40,296 nt of DNA from Ktedonobacteraceae bacterium (GCA_019243675.1 JAFATZ010000366.1:1-40296); one strand, 5' to 3'. Positions 14,547 through 23,673 are shown, numbered from the stretch's first letter. Notes: generated from the letters alone by a model not told the origin. Numbers and translations are program-made.

Positions 14547-16034
14547 TTAGCTGGTCGCCTGGGCAATGATCTCATCGTCGCTCACATTGCCCTTGATTGT
14601 TGCCTGCCCGACGAAGAATATGGCGACGGCCACGATCAGCGAAAGAAGGCCAATACTGCCAATCCACACATCCCACTGTGCCGTGTTGAGCTGCCCGATC
14701 CACGGGCTGATAAACGTCACAATCACACCGATAGCACTAGCAATGAGTCCCAACGCTGAACAAAGGTAAAAGACCCAGTCGGGAGCTAGACGAATACGGG
14801 TAAACGTGTCATGGTACTTGTAGCGAATGATGATCACGTCTACAAAAAGGATCACCATAGAGACACACCATATCACGGTTACTGCAGCCTGAAGAATATT
14901 GTAAACAACCGTCGAAAGATCGGTCGGTGAAAATCCGGTCCTGAGGGTATAGGGCACAATGATAAACGTCAACGCCGTGAAGAATGCCGCAATAATGCTC
15001 TGTACAAGCACCGCAACCCAAGGTACCTTGTTAGCGTTGACCTTACTCATCACCGTTGGTAAGCGACGATCCAGGCCGGAGACGAAGAGCAGTCGCCCGA
15101 AAGAGTAGTTGTAGACAGCCGTAGTAAAGATGAAAAAACCGATGAAGATGATGTTGACAATCGCTCCCAGCACATGGCCAGCAACGCCAAATCCTTGCTG
15201 CACGGCTGTGGCTACAGCGGCAGGGCTACCGTACGTGGATGAAGGTGCAGCCGTCATCACACCGAATGTTGCAATGAGATAGGCCACCATGACCACAACT
15301 GATCCCCAGAGCAGATAGCGTGTGATGGCACGTACATTGGTAATCTCGACGCCCATGTTCAACGGCACCTCAATGCCTAACAAGGCGAGGATTACGAGAC
15401 CAAAGAAAGTCCAGTTCTTAGGAGTCAAAGTCCAACTACTGGCTACATAGCTGGTCTGGGAGGGATGTCCGTTCAGCAGCCAGAGTACTCCTGCCAAACC
15501 AATCAGCACAATTGCACCGCCATAGGCTAGGAAGACGATGTTGACGAAGTTCTGCGTGACACGGAAGCGTAAAACTGAGAGGACAAGGGAGCTAGCGATG
15601 ACTGCGATAATTATCACACCCTGCTGCCATGGAGCTTGCAACCAGTTACTATTGAGCTGCTGGACGAATGAAACCACGGCATCACCACTGACGATCATCA
15701 CAAGGATACCAGGCCACCAAGCGCAGAAACCCGCGAAGAACCCCATGAACGTTCCGAAAGCTTTGTGGGTCCACACGTAAATAGAGCCTTCTCCAGGAAA
15801 CATTAGGCCAAGCTGTCCGGTGACGATAGCACCAGGGATGAGGAAGGCGATGAAACCCAGTATCCAGTAGACATAGGCTGCTGCACCTGCACCAGCTATA
15901 ACGGCTGCATTCGTGATGAACAGGACAATCGCTACAAAGATAGCAACCATATCGAATGAGTGTAAGACTTTAGGGAGAATACCAGCGGCGATACGCTCAG
16001 AGCGTAAGACGCTACTGTCTGCTGTTGTTGTCAT
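14547..16034 (-). CDS. APC-superfamily amino acid/amine permease
   Basis: A 495-residue integral membrane protein with about 12 hydrophobic segments, matching the amino acid-polyamine-organocation superfamily. The first helix region follows LHSFDMVAIFVAIVLFITN, and the early loop GQLGLMFPGEGSIYVWTHKA resembles the conserved helix 2-3 region of these carriers. It probably imports an amino acid or amine in symport or exchange; the substrate cannot be read from sequence. A GTG at 16046 would overlap the pspA-like stop, but the ATG at 16034 has GGAG upstream and is preferred. The gene is closely linked to the PspA-like gene and lies 144 bases upstream of the kinase. Confidence 0.85.
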   Translation of the reverse strand: MTTTADSSVLRSERIAAGILPKVLHSFDMVAIFVAIVLFITNAAVIAGAGAAAYVYWILGFIAFLIPGAIVTGQLGLMFPGEGSIYVWTHKAFGTFMGFFAGFCAWWPGILVMIVSGDAVVSFVQQLNSNWLQAPWQQGVIIIAVIASSLVLSVLRFRVTQNFVNIVFLAYGGAIVLIGLAGVLWLLNGHPSQTSYVASSWTLTPKNWTFFGLVILALLGIEVPLNMGVEITNVRAITRYLLWGSVVVMVAYLIATFGVMTAAPSSTYGSPAAVATAVQQGFGVAGHVLGAIVNIIFIGFFIFTTAVYNYSFGRLLFVSGLDRRLPTVMSKVNANKVPWVAVLVQSIIAAFFTALTFIIVPYTLRTGFSPTDLSTVVYNILQAAVTVIWCVSMVILFVDVIIIRYKYHDTFTRIRLAPDWVFYLCSALGLIASAIGVIVTFISPWIGQLNTAQWDVWIGSIGLLSLIVAVAIFFVGQATIKGNVSDDEIIAQATS

Positions 16035-16042
16035 CTTCTCGA

Positions 16043-16555
16043 TCACTCCTTCACGTTCTCTTTTTCACGCTGTTTTGTCGTAGTGTTCAGCGCATCGAAG
16101 ACACGCTGCTGGATAAGAGCGCTACGTTTTTGTGTCGCGAATGCATCGATAGTTATTTCAATCTCGGAAATCTTTGCTTCGAGCTGATGTAATACATTAC
16201 GCATCGTGGCTATGAACTGTTGCTGCTCTTGTTGTAGTTGTGTGTAGTACTGTGCTTGTTTCACTGCAGTGTTGTAGTGACCAAGCGCTATTCTGGCTGC
16301 ATTGTCGTTGCTCTGTTGCACCGCCTGCTCTGCCTTTTTCGACCAGGTCTCTGCCTCCAGCATGCGCTCCTTGCTACGCTTTTGTTGCTTGTGACTCTCA
16401 GCAATTGCCATAGCAACTTGTGTCTTGACCTGTACCAATTGGTTACGCATATCAAGCAGCAATTGCCGCAGCATCTTCTCTGGATCACTTGACTTCTCAA
16501 CAACACTAGTGAGATTGGTGCGCAGCAAGGTGAGCACTCGTTCCAACAAGTTCAT
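16043..16555 (-). CDS. PspA/IM30 family coiled-coil protein (short form)
   Basis: A 170-residue, almost wholly helical protein rich in Gln, Lys, Glu and Ala, beginning MNLLERVLTLLRTNLTSVVEKSSDPEKMLRQ as in PspA/Vipp1 members, where the amphipathic first helix binds stressed membrane and the DPEKML motif follows. The family norm is about 220 residues, so the last helices are shortened or missing. PspA-like proteins polymerise on membranes as ESCRT-III relatives and guard against leakage. It sits beside flotillin and NfeD, which supports a membrane-maintenance role. GGAGAG precedes the ATG. The permease gene starts a few bases beyond its stop. Confidence 0.85.
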   Translation of the reverse strand: MNLLERVLTLLRTNLTSVVEKSSDPEKMLRQLLLDMRNQLVQVKTQVAMAIAESHKQQKRSKERMLEAETWSKKAEQAVQQSNDNAARIALGHYNTAVKQAQYYTQLQQEQQQFIATMRNVLHQLEAKISEIEITIDAFATQKRSALIQQRVFDALNTTTKQREKENVKE

Positions 16556-16608
16556 GTACGCTCTCCGTCATAAATAATTGTTCTGCTACAAGCGAAAAAT
16601 ACCTATAC

Positions 16609-16651
16609 AGATACCCTCGAACCATGCGCCGAGCATGGTTCGAGGGTATCT
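16609..16651. terminator. Perfect 19-bp hairpin between flotillin and pspA-like genes
   Basis: Bases 16609-16627 pair without mismatch with 16633-16651 around a five-base loop. On the minus strand it follows the flotillin stop by 12 bases, and a T5 tract comes about eight bases later, so termination of the nfeD-flotillin transcript is likely, though the T tract is not adjacent. Confidence 0.7.
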
Positions 16652-16663
16652 GAAGGATCACCA

Positions 16664-18193
16664 CTACTTGTTGTCCGTCAAAGACTCAACGCTATTGTTC
16701 GCGCTGGGTGACTTGGTACCGTTGGCGCTATTCTGGTTGTCGGATAGCGCGGGAATACGGTTGATGAGGTCAGCGACAGGCATACCGCTGAGCAATTCAA
16801 AGAGCGCGGGAACCTGTGCCGCCATGTTCATGATGTCGTTCGTAATACGACTAGCTCCCATGCCATTATTGCTACTGTCGCCAGTAGAGACAATTGTTAC
16901 CTTATCAACCTTGCTCAGTGGCTCGGCAAGAGCACGGACGATTTCGGGCATGTTAGTGAGCAGTTTATCCACTACAGCCGCCTGATTGTACTCGTGGTAG
17001 GCAGCGGCCTTGATCTTCATGGCCTCCGCTTCGGCACGGCCTTGAGCGAGGGTGACCTCCGCTTCGGCTAAACCACGGGCACGGGTGATCTCGGCTTCTG
17101 CTAGACCGCGTGCTCGATTCGCCTCAGCATCACCAAGACCACGCGCCTTAGCTGCATCGGCTTGACCTTGAGCTTCGAGAATGAGGCGCTGGCGCTCAGC
17201 TTCGGCTACTATCTCAATACGGCGGCGCTCGGCCTCCGCCGCTTTTTGAATAGTCGCTTGCAGTTCCAGTTCACGGCGCTGGATCTCAGCTTGCTGCACC
17301 TTAATCTGTGCCTGCTTCTCTACCTCGGTGACTTTTACCTGCTCGGCTATGACTTGCTGCTGCACAACGTTTGACTGAATATCGTAGGACTTGTCGGCTG
17401 TGGCCTGTTGTTTCTTCACCTCAGCCTCAAACTCGGCTTTCTTCAGTGATAGGTTACGCTGTGACTCGGCCTGCAGTGCCAGCGATTCTGTCTCAGCCTT
17501 GACGCGCTCCTGGTCGGCCCGCGCTTTGGACACCGATGCTTCGCGTGAGGCGTTAGCTTGCTGTATCTGCGTATCACGCTGGGCGAGTGCTCCGGCGATG
17601 TCGGCCTCTTTGCGGATAGAGGCAATCTGTGGACGACCCATGTTCGTGATGTAGTCGTTTCTGTCACGCACATCTTTAATGGTGAAGGAGATGACCTCTA
17701 GCCCCATCTTCTCCATATCCGCTGTGACGGTGCGCAACATCTTCGAGCCAACGTTTTCAGGGTCTTTGACCAACTCTTCGACAGTGAGCTGCCCAACAAT
17801 ACCGCGAAGATGACCTTCCATGACCAGCCGGATCAGATTCTCGCGGTCGTCCTGAGTTTTGCTCAAAAATTGTTCGGCAGCAGTCCTGATGCTCTGTTCA
17901 TCGGAACGTACTTTGATCTGAGTGACGGCTTCAACATTGACTGCAACCCCCTGAGTTGTATAAAGGTCCTGCGGGGGTGCCACGTCAAAGGACATCAACT
18001 CAAGTGAAAAATCCTGAGCGCGCTGGTAGAGAGGCACGACAAAGTGTGACCCTCCTGTAATCACTTTTGTGCCACCTGCACCGTAGACGATGAGGGCCTG
18101 GTTGGGTCCAACTTTACGTAACAGACTGCCGACAATTCTGAGCAGAGCAAAAACGACAACGACTAATGTAACGACTCCGATAAGCAGTAGCAT
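16664..18193 (-). CDS. floT: Flotillin-like membrane scaffold protein
   Basis: A 509-residue SPFH/flotillin protein that marks and organises ordered membrane microdomains. One N-terminal membrane segment (about 2-22) anchors it. The SPFH domain follows (about 30-190, with YGAGGTKVITGGSHFVVPLYQRAQDFSLELMSFDV spread over its first strands), then a long coiled coil (about 190-420). Near the end of the coiled coil an 11-residue unit (RARGLAEAEVT and variants) is repeated about four times, the typical Ala-Glu repeat region of flotillins. The Ser/Asn-rich C-terminus is low complexity. It starts six bases after nfeD with GAGGAG overlapping the nfeD stop, so the two are coupled, as in the Bacillus yuaF-floT pair. 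Confidence 0.93.
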   Translation of the reverse strand: MLLLIGVVTLVVVVFALLRIVGSLLRKVGPNQALIVYGAGGTKVITGGSHFVVPLYQRAQDFSLELMSFDVAPPQDLYTTQGVAVNVEAVTQIKVRSDEQSIRTAAEQFLSKTQDDRENLIRLVMEGHLRGIVGQLTVEELVKDPENVGSKMLRTVTADMEKMGLEVISFTIKDVRDRNDYITNMGRPQIASIRKEADIAGALAQRDTQIQQANASREASVSKARADQERVKAETESLALQAESQRNLSLKKAEFEAEVKKQQATADKSYDIQSNVVQQQVIAEQVKVTEVEKQAQIKVQQAEIQRRELELQATIQKAAEAERRRIEIVAEAERQRLILEAQGQADAAKARGLGDAEANRARGLAEAEITRARGLAEAEVTLAQGRAEAEAMKIKAAAYHEYNQAAVVDKLLTNMPEIVRALAEPLSKVDKVTIVSTGDSSNNGMGASRITNDIMNMAAQVPALFELLSGMPVADLINRIPALSDNQNSANGTKSPSANNSVESLTDNK

Positions 18194-18199
18194 AGTGTT

Positions 18200-18868
18200 T
18201 TACTCCTCTTGTATATCTTTTGGTAGAACAAGTTCCGAATTGGCTCCTACATAGGACTCCCAGTTATCAACCTCGGCAACACCGCCTTGGTAAGCGATGA
18301 CGATGACTTCCTGGCCACGCTCGATGCGTTGTCCATCGCTACTGCGTGCCGCAATGCTCTTACGCATGCCGCCTGGAGAAACATAGAGTATTTCACCCAG
18401 TCCATTCTGCTGTATCGTAGTGCTCACTCGCCCCAACAGGCCAGTGCGATCTGATACATCTTGCACTGTTGCTCCTTCACTCGCGCCGAAGACACGGCCA
18501 ATGAACATGAGCAGCAAGAGCGCAAGAACACAGCCACTCACAATGGCTAGCAACAGAACGAGTGGCAGCAGGAGCGAAGTAGTAGTGTGCAAGACGTAAC
18601 CGAAAAAGCCAAATCCTAGCAGAAAAAGCACAAGAGAGGTGGGATTAATGTAACTAAACAACGAGAAGTTGTGTGTAGTGGTCGTAATATGCGGTCCCTT
18701 CACAAGATGTGCTGGCACCGTCGTATGCCCTACATGTAGATGAGGTGCTGCTCCATGTCCAATGCTATGTCCATGACCCAGGTTCCCCAGGAAACCCGCG
18801 ACTAGCAAGAAGAGCAGTCCAAAGAGGAAACAGGCAATGAACATAAGTGATAGTGGATCAGTTGCCAT
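18200..18868 (-). CDS. NfeD-like membrane protein with a histidine-rich loop
   Basis: A 222-residue protein with a first membrane helix (about 6-28), a His-rich loop (about 32-56, nine His), two to three further helices (about 74-130) and a C-terminal soluble OB-fold domain (about 140-215) starting with RTGLLGRVSTTIQQNG, the NfeD hallmark. NfeD proteins partner with the flotillin encoded next to them. The histidine cluster (GHGHSIGHGAAPHLHVGH) is unusual and could bind zinc, nickel or copper outside the membrane; that is inference. It heads the nfeD-flotillin unit with a weak AAAGG site. Confidence 0.85.
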   Translation of the reverse strand: MATDPLSLMFIACFLFGLLFLLVAGFLGNLGHGHSIGHGAAPHLHVGHTTVPAHLVKGPHITTTTHNFSLFSYINPTSLVLFLLGFGFFGYVLHTTTSLLLPLVLLLAIVSGCVLALLLLMFIGRVFGASEGATVQDVSDRTGLLGRVSTTIQQNGLGEILYVSPGGMRKSIAARSSDGQRIERGQEVIVIAYQGGVAEVDNWESYVGANSELVLPKDIQEE

Positions 18869-18990
18869 GAGTATGCTGCCTTTCTGGTCATCTGCGGTAG
18901 CTCTACCTACAGGACCAGCCTGTACTAAGGCAAGGGCTAGAGCCTCACCCCCACTATATAGTAAACGCCGAACAAGTGGAAATTACAACA

Positions 18991-19488
18991 TTAATTTATT
19001 ACGGTCGTATCACTGTTGTGCTTGGTCATAGCGTTGACCATCGTTTCGAGTTTCTCTAGTGGCAAGCTCATTAACTGGTTAAACAATTTTATATAGCGAC
19101 GTGGTTGCTCAGTCTCGGCAAGCTGCAGAAGCAGAGGGCGTAGGGCCGATTCCGAATGCCACTCTTCGGCGTTTGCTAACAGCCACGTTGTGAGCCGCTC
19201 CCCCTCGTGGTCCATCGTAGTAAGCAAATCGACGCTAAAACCAGGTGGATCAGCGACCAAGTAGCTGGGGTGTATCTTGAAGAAGCGGGCCAGTAGCTCA
19301 CGGCTAGTGGCTGTGAGATGAACTCGTTTTCCAGCCTCTAATTGAGAAAGGTATGCCTGACTGATGCTCTCGTTCAGTTCCTCCTGCATTGCTTTGACTA
19401 CTTCAACCTGTGTCATTGGCCTATTCAAGCCTCGTAGCTCTCCCTCCACCTCACGCAAATGCTTAATTTTCTCCGCCAAGTTCATCAT
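18991..19488 (-). CDS. XRE-family transcriptional regulator
   Basis: A 165-residue protein with an N-terminal Cro/CI-type helix-turn-helix (about 5-75, including MTQVEVVKAM and ISQAYLSQLEAGKR) and a C-terminal helical region (about 80-165) without a recognised ligand fold. The start has GGAGAG a few bases ahead; two adjacent ATGs are possible. It lies 122 bases before nfeD on the same strand and could control itself and the nfeD-flotillin unit. A perfect palindrome over its own -10 points to autoregulation. Confidence 0.88.
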   Translation of the reverse strand: MMNLAEKIKHLREVEGELRGLNRPMTQVEVVKAMQEELNESISQAYLSQLEAGKRVHLTATSRELLARFFKIHPSYLVADPPGFSVDLLTTMDHEGERLTTWLLANAEEWHSESALRPLLLQLAETEQPRRYIKLFNQLMSLPLEKLETMVNAMTKHNSDTTVIN

Positions 19489-19509
19489 CTCTCTCCTTCA
19501 TAGCTATTT

Positions 19510-19548
19510 GCTATATTCAAATATAGCTGATCACTATAGCCTTGTCAA
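19510..19548 (-). promoter_or_regulatory. Promoter and operator-like palindrome of the XRE gene
   Basis: On the minus strand TTGACA (19543-19548), 17 bases and TATATT (19520-19525) form a near-consensus promoter. A perfect inverted repeat GCTATATT-CA-AATATAGC (19510-19527) covers the -10. Repressor binding there would block the promoter, and the XRE product is the obvious candidate. Confidence 0.65.
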
Positions 19549-19607
19549 GATGGGGAAAAAATAGGAAATGAGTTTCACTTTTTGGTACTGGAAGAATTTC
19601 TTTGACC

Positions 19608-21146
19608 TTATTGTAGCTGCTGGGCCAGCAAGTGCTTCTGGACTTTGCCCAACGCGTTGCGGGGTAGCGTTCGTGCAAAAATGATCCGACGCGGCTTTTT
19701 ATAACTGGCCAGTCGCTCACGACAGAAGGCGATGATTTCACCATCGTTGAGGGTACACCCCTCTCTCGGTACAATAACAGCGACGACCTGCTCGCCCAGA
19801 TCGCTGTCAGATAGCCCTATAACGGCAACTTCGGCGATAGCGGGATGGCTTTCCAATACATCTTCGACCTCACGAGGATATATGTTGTAACCTCCACTGA
19901 TGATCAATTCGCGTGCGCGACCAGTAATCGTATAGTAGCCATCAGCACTACACCAGCCCAGATCGCCTGTCTTAAACCAGCCATCAGGCTCAAAAGCTTC
20001 AGCGGTGGCCTCCGGTCGCTTCCAGTAACCGGAGAACACATGCGGCCCCCTCACTTCGATCTCACCAGTCTTGCCAGCGGGTAGCGGCTGACGGGTCTGC
20101 ACATCAACAACACGCGCCTCCTGGCCGGGAAAGGGGCCGCCAACGCTTCCAGCGCGGCGCTCTCCATCGTAGGGGTTGGTCAGATTCATGATGGTTTCTG
20201 TCATACCATAGCGCTCAAGGAGAGTTTGCCCGAAGAGACGCTCGAAATCGGAGAACAATTGCGAACTGAGCGGGGCCGAGCCTGAGACAAACAGGCGCGG
20301 CAGATGTGCAGGTACGCCCTGCTTTTCCGCTTCCTTCACCAGACGCGCATACATGGTTGGTACGCCAAAGAAGAGGGTGATGCTCGGGTCGGCATGCAGC
20401 CTAGCAAGAATATCTGCCGTCTCGAATTTAGGCCGCAGCGTGACCCTGGCCCCCGTATACAGCGTTCCATGCATGCCGACCATTAAGCCATGTGTATGAA
20501 ATAAAGGGAGCGCCAGCAGCAAATGATCGTTCTCTGTCCACTTCCAAGCGGTCGTGACAGCCTCAACGTTCGCCACAAAATTACGATGGCTGAGCAGTGC
20601 GCCTTTCGAGCGGCCAGTAGTCCCCGATGTGTAGCCAATTACCGCTGATGCTTCGGCCTTGGGCATTGCAAGTTTCCCACCCCCACCGCGCATCATAAAA
20701 TCCGCGAAGGCTATAATCTCACTACTCCCAGTTGGAGACGGACTAGCTGTTCCGTCTCCAACCACAAGCGCCGTCAGGTCGGGCAATTCCAAGCGCAGCA
20801 ATGCCTGTACCCCCACTGAACTGGTGACGCAGAGCCGCACACCAGCATCGGTCAGGATATGGCTCAACTCTACCTGCTGGTACTGTGTGTTGACCAGCAC
20901 GACGATTCCACCTGCCAGATGCGTTCCAAGATAGGCTACGACAAAAGCTGGGCAGTTCTCAAGGAACAGAGCAACGCGATCTCCCGAAAGCAAGCCCCAC
21001 ACTCTTAACGCCTGTGCAAAGCGCTCAATCTCAGCACACAGTTTCCCATAGTTCCATGACTGCTCAGCGAAGGAAATAGCTGGCCGCTCCGGTTGCCGCT
21101 GCGCGTGCTGAAACACTGCTTCGACGATAGAATGTATCTCAATCAT
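19608..21146 (-). CDS. Acyl-CoA synthetase, malonyl-CoA synthetase (MatB)-like
   Basis: A 512-residue ANL-family adenylating enzyme that activates a carboxylic acid as acyl-AMP and transfers it to CoA. Motifs in order: the ATP loop YTSGTTGRSKG (172-182), ERYGMTET, GWFKTGDLG, RELIISGGYNIYPREVE and the C-terminal PRNALGKVQKHLL with catalytic Lys501. The segment TNPYDGERRAGSVGGPFPG after the MTET motif and the GKVQK ending resemble malonyl-CoA synthetases, but a medium-chain or other acid is possible. It begins six bases after cysS ends and may be read from the same transcript. No malonate decarboxylase or carrier genes are near. Confidence 0.85.
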   Translation of the reverse strand: MIEIHSIVEAVFQHAQRQPERPAISFAEQSWNYGKLCAEIERFAQALRVWGLLSGDRVALFLENCPAFVVAYLGTHLAGGIVVLVNTQYQQVELSHILTDAGVRLCVTSSVGVQALLRLELPDLTALVVGDGTASPSPTGSSEIIAFADFMMRGGGGKLAMPKAEASAVIGYTSGTTGRSKGALLSHRNFVANVEAVTTAWKWTENDHLLLALPLFHTHGLMVGMHGTLYTGARVTLRPKFETADILARLHADPSITLFFGVPTMYARLVKEAEKQGVPAHLPRLFVSGSAPLSSQLFSDFERLFGQTLLERYGMTETIMNLTNPYDGERRAGSVGGPFPGQEARVVDVQTRQPLPAGKTGEIEVRGPHVFSGYWKRPEATAEAFEPDGWFKTGDLGWCSADGYYTITGRARELIISGGYNIYPREVEDVLESHPAIAEVAVIGLSDSDLGEQVVAVIVPREGCTLNDGEIIAFCRERLASYKKPRRIIFARTLPRNALGKVQKHLLAQQLQ

Positions 21147-21152
21147 ATAAGA

Positions 21153-22607
21153 TCATAGCACTTCTGTTCCTCTTGATGTATCACGAACTTCAAAGCCGAG
21201 TGCCTGAAGTTGATCGCGCAACTGATCGGATAACTTCCAGTTGCGTGCCGCTCGTGCCTCGTCGCGCTGGCGCACCAGCGCATGTACCTCGTCGCTGAGC
21301 ACACGTGGTGCTTTGGCTTCCACCGTGTTGAGGCGCAGTCCAAGCACACGATCGAAGTCCAGAAGCAAGTGACGGCGCTCCTGTGGCGCAATCTTGTTAT
21401 TGCGCGCCGTCTCGCGTGTAATAACAAGGGCTGTAGGCAAGTCCAGATCATCGTTGATCGCCTTGTGAAAGGCTTGCTGTACCTGTTGCGCTTCTGCCGA
21501 CCACGCAGCCTGTGACGAAGTCGTGGGCAACGCAGCGAGATCAGCGCGTAGATTGTTGAGAGCGTGTTGTGCTGCTGTAATCGACTCGTCAGTAAAGTTG
21601 AGCTTCGAGCGATAATGAGCTGTTAGTAGCAGGTAACGGTAGGCCATCGGGTCGATGCCTTCTTCTTTCAACGTGCTTACCAGGATAACATTGCCCTTTG
21701 AGCGTGACATCTTTATCGAGTCGTCCTCGTTTGCCTGCGCGTCAGCCTTCATCTTGCGGTTGCCTAGGATCAGGAACTCGCCATGCACCCAGAAGCGCAC
21801 CGGAGGATGACCATTGGCTCCCTGGCTCTGCGCGATCTCATCTTCGTGATGGGGAAAGACGAGATCAATGCCGCCTGTATGAATGTCGAATTGTTCGCCC
21901 AGGTACTTGGTTGCCATCGCTGAGCACTCAATGTGCCAGCCGGGGAAGCCCAGACCCCAGGGACTCTGCCAGCTCATCTGCCGACTCTCATCGCCACGTT
22001 TCCACAATGCGAAATCCTCGGGTGCATCCTTATCCTCCGCGATCTCCATCTGTTGGCGTCCGTGCCCACCTGCGCGCAAGTGCTCGACCGTATTGCCGGA
22101 GAGCACGCCATAATCGGCAAAGCGATTCACATCATAGTAGACGTTGCCGTTGACCGCGTAGGCTAAACCACGCTCAATCAAACGTTCAGTCATCGCCAGC
22201 ATCTCAGGAATATGATCGGTTGCCTTAGGACTAAGATGCGGCGGCAGAATGCTTAGTTCCGCTGAGTCCCTCATGTACTGCTCGGTGTAGTAGGCGGCTA
22301 TCTCGTAGGCTGAGCGACCCGTCGTGCGTGCCGCGTGCTCAAGTTTATCCTCGCCGCTCTCTTCCATATCATTCTGCAGGTGTCCGACATCGGTAATATT
22401 GCGTACGAGGTAGACGTCATAGCCATTGTACTCAAGCATACGGCGCAGCCAGTCGGTCATGACAAACGTGCGAAAGTTGCCAATATGAATATCTTTATAG
22501 ACCGTGGGGCCACAGGAATAGATGCCCACTCTGGGTGGATTGAGCGGCTGGAACTGCTCTTTGTTGCGTGCCAATGTATTATATAGGTAAATCGGTGTCA
22601 TAGTCAT
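21153..22607 (-). CDS. cysS: Cysteinyl-tRNA synthetase
   Basis: Charges tRNA-Cys with cysteine. The 484-residue class I synthetase has the zinc/cysteine site (Cys32 in [26 protein letters not shown]), the HIGH motif as HIGNFR (41-46), the KMSKS motif as KMSRSKGN, and the C-terminal DALR helical region ending [23 protein letters not shown]. Between GNRKMKA and the KMSRS loop there is a short acidic insertion (DAQANEDDS). GGGGAGA precedes the ATG by eight bases. Its 5' region contains a strong hairpin. Confidence 0.97.
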   Translation of the reverse strand: MTMTPIYLYNTLARNKEQFQPLNPPRVGIYSCGPTVYKDIHIGNFRTFVMTDWLRRMLEYNGYDVYLVRNITDVGHLQNDMEESGEDKLEHAARTTGRSAYEIAAYYTEQYMRDSAELSILPPHLSPKATDHIPEMLAMTERLIERGLAYAVNGNVYYDVNRFADYGVLSGNTVEHLRAGGHGRQQMEIAEDKDAPEDFALWKRGDESRQMSWQSPWGLGFPGWHIECSAMATKYLGEQFDIHTGGIDLVFPHHEDEIAQSQGANGHPPVRFWVHGEFLILGNRKMKADAQANEDDSIKMSRSKGNVILVSTLKEEGIDPMAYRYLLLTAHYRSKLNFTDESITAAQHALNNLRADLAALPTTSSQAAWSAEAQQVQQAFHKAINDDLDLPTALVITRETARNNKIAPQERRHLLLDFDRVLGLRLNTVEAKAPRVLSDEVHALVRQRDEARAARNWKLSDQLRDQLQALGFEVRDTSRGTEVL

Positions 22608-22879
22608 GAATAGATTCTCCCCTGGTAAGGTAGTATAGACGCAAAGTCTGGAAAAGAGGTGGTAGCTCAGGCGCAGGAACGTGCGGGGAAAGAGCGATAC
22701 TAGCTGGAAAGCACGCCATAACGTTCACAGAGTGCTGAGCTACTCATGCTTCCTCTGTGAACGCATAGACAGGTGCAATAATGCTCTTGGTAATTCTGAC
22801 GGCTCACAATTCGCTCCGATAATGCCAGGGTCATATTTTCTAACACTAGTATAGCATAAATTTTATGCGATGAGTAGCG
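22608..22879 (-). other. cysS leader region with hairpin
   Basis: These 272 bases hold no gene. CGTTCACAGAG (22722-22732) is perfectly complementary to CTCTGTGAACG (22753-22763) with a 20-base loop. A near-perfect palindrome (GCATAAATTTTATGC, 22854-22868) overlaps a TATACT that could be a -10 for cysS. The T-box core was looked for and not found. Confidence 0.5.
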
Positions 22880-23323
22880 TTAAAGTTGGTAATCGCCGAG
22901 CCAACGTACCCATGCCACTTGGCCTTGTATAGTAGCCCACAAACGTGCATCGGCAGTCCATAGATCACACTTTTTGCTGTGCGCAAGTGCAAGGTAATGG
23001 GCATCATAGGTAGCTGGTAGACCAAATTGATGTGCTAATTCTAATGCCTGTAACCCAAGTGACGCCTCTTGAGAAAAATAGAGTGACAACTCCGAAGTCA
23101 TTAATCTGGAAAATATTTCCTTCGCTTTGGGCAGATCTATTTCATCTCGACGCGCACGCCGATAGAGAAGGTTAGTTACTTCATAGGCAAGCAGAGCAGG
23201 CACGTAGATGACAACATTTTTAGCCGTCCAGTCTGCCAGCAGGCTTAATGCTTTGTCTGAGTCCTCCTCATGAATTACCCATTTGATTACCAAACTCGCA
23301 TCAACAACTACCTCACTGCTCAT
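22880..23323 (-). CDS. vapC: VapC-type PIN-domain toxin
   Basis: A 147-residue PIN-domain protein, predicted Mg2+-dependent endoribonuclease. The acidic residues are in place: Asp8 (VVVDASLVIKW), Glu48 (YEVTNLL), Asp107 (TYDAHYLALA) and Asp125 (LWTADARLW). Its ATG overlaps the stop of the antitoxin gene (ATGA), the usual toxin-second order of type II modules. VapC toxins typically cut tRNA or rRNA; the target here cannot be told. Confidence 0.9.
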   Translation of the reverse strand: MSSEVVVDASLVIKWVIHEEDSDKALSLLADWTAKNVVIYVPALLAYEVTNLLYRRARRDEIDLPKAKEIFSRLMTSELSLYFSQEASLGLQALELAHQFGLPATYDAHYLALAHSKKCDLWTADARLWATIQGQVAWVRWLGDYQL

Positions 23324-23673
23324 AACTGGTCTAACTCCCTTGAACGCTCTTCGCGCATCTCATGAATGATCTCTGCTGAGTCACTGAAAGGCCGCTCCTT
23401 ACGTTCTTGCATGATCTCCTGGCTGATACGCAGAAATGCATCGAGCGTTTTGCGCGTTACAGGACGCACGGTTCGTGTCATCTCCGCTTCTTGTGGGACA
23501 ACAGACTGCAAAATCCGTCCAAGGTATTCGCCAATAGAAAGGTCTTGTTGGTCAGCGGCCATTTTAATTCTACGTCGTAACTCTGGGCTAACGTCAAAAG
23601 TGATGCGAGAGCGTTTAGGATTCTGTGTCATACTATCATCTTTGTCATCGAAATTCCGTTTCCATGCTGTCAT
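23320..23673 (-). CDS. vapB: Ribbon-helix-helix antitoxin (VapB-like)
   Basis: A 117-residue protein with a ribbon-helix-helix DNA-binding segment near its N-terminus (RITFDVSPELRRRIKMAADQ through SIGEYLGRIL) and a C-terminal acidic/basic helix (EIIHEMREERSRELDQL) of the kind that wraps the partner toxin. A GTG at 23715 would add 14 residues, but the ATG at 23673 has GGAAGG (23683-23688) at good distance and is preferred. It probably represses its own operon. A TTGACA at 23737-23742 lacks a convincing -10. Confidence 0.8.
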   Translation of the reverse strand: MTAWKRNFDDKDDSMTQNPKRSRITFDVSPELRRRIKMAADQQDLSIGEYLGRILQSVVPQEAEMTRTVRPVTRKTLDAFLRISQEIMQERKERPFSDSAEIIHEMREERSRELDQL

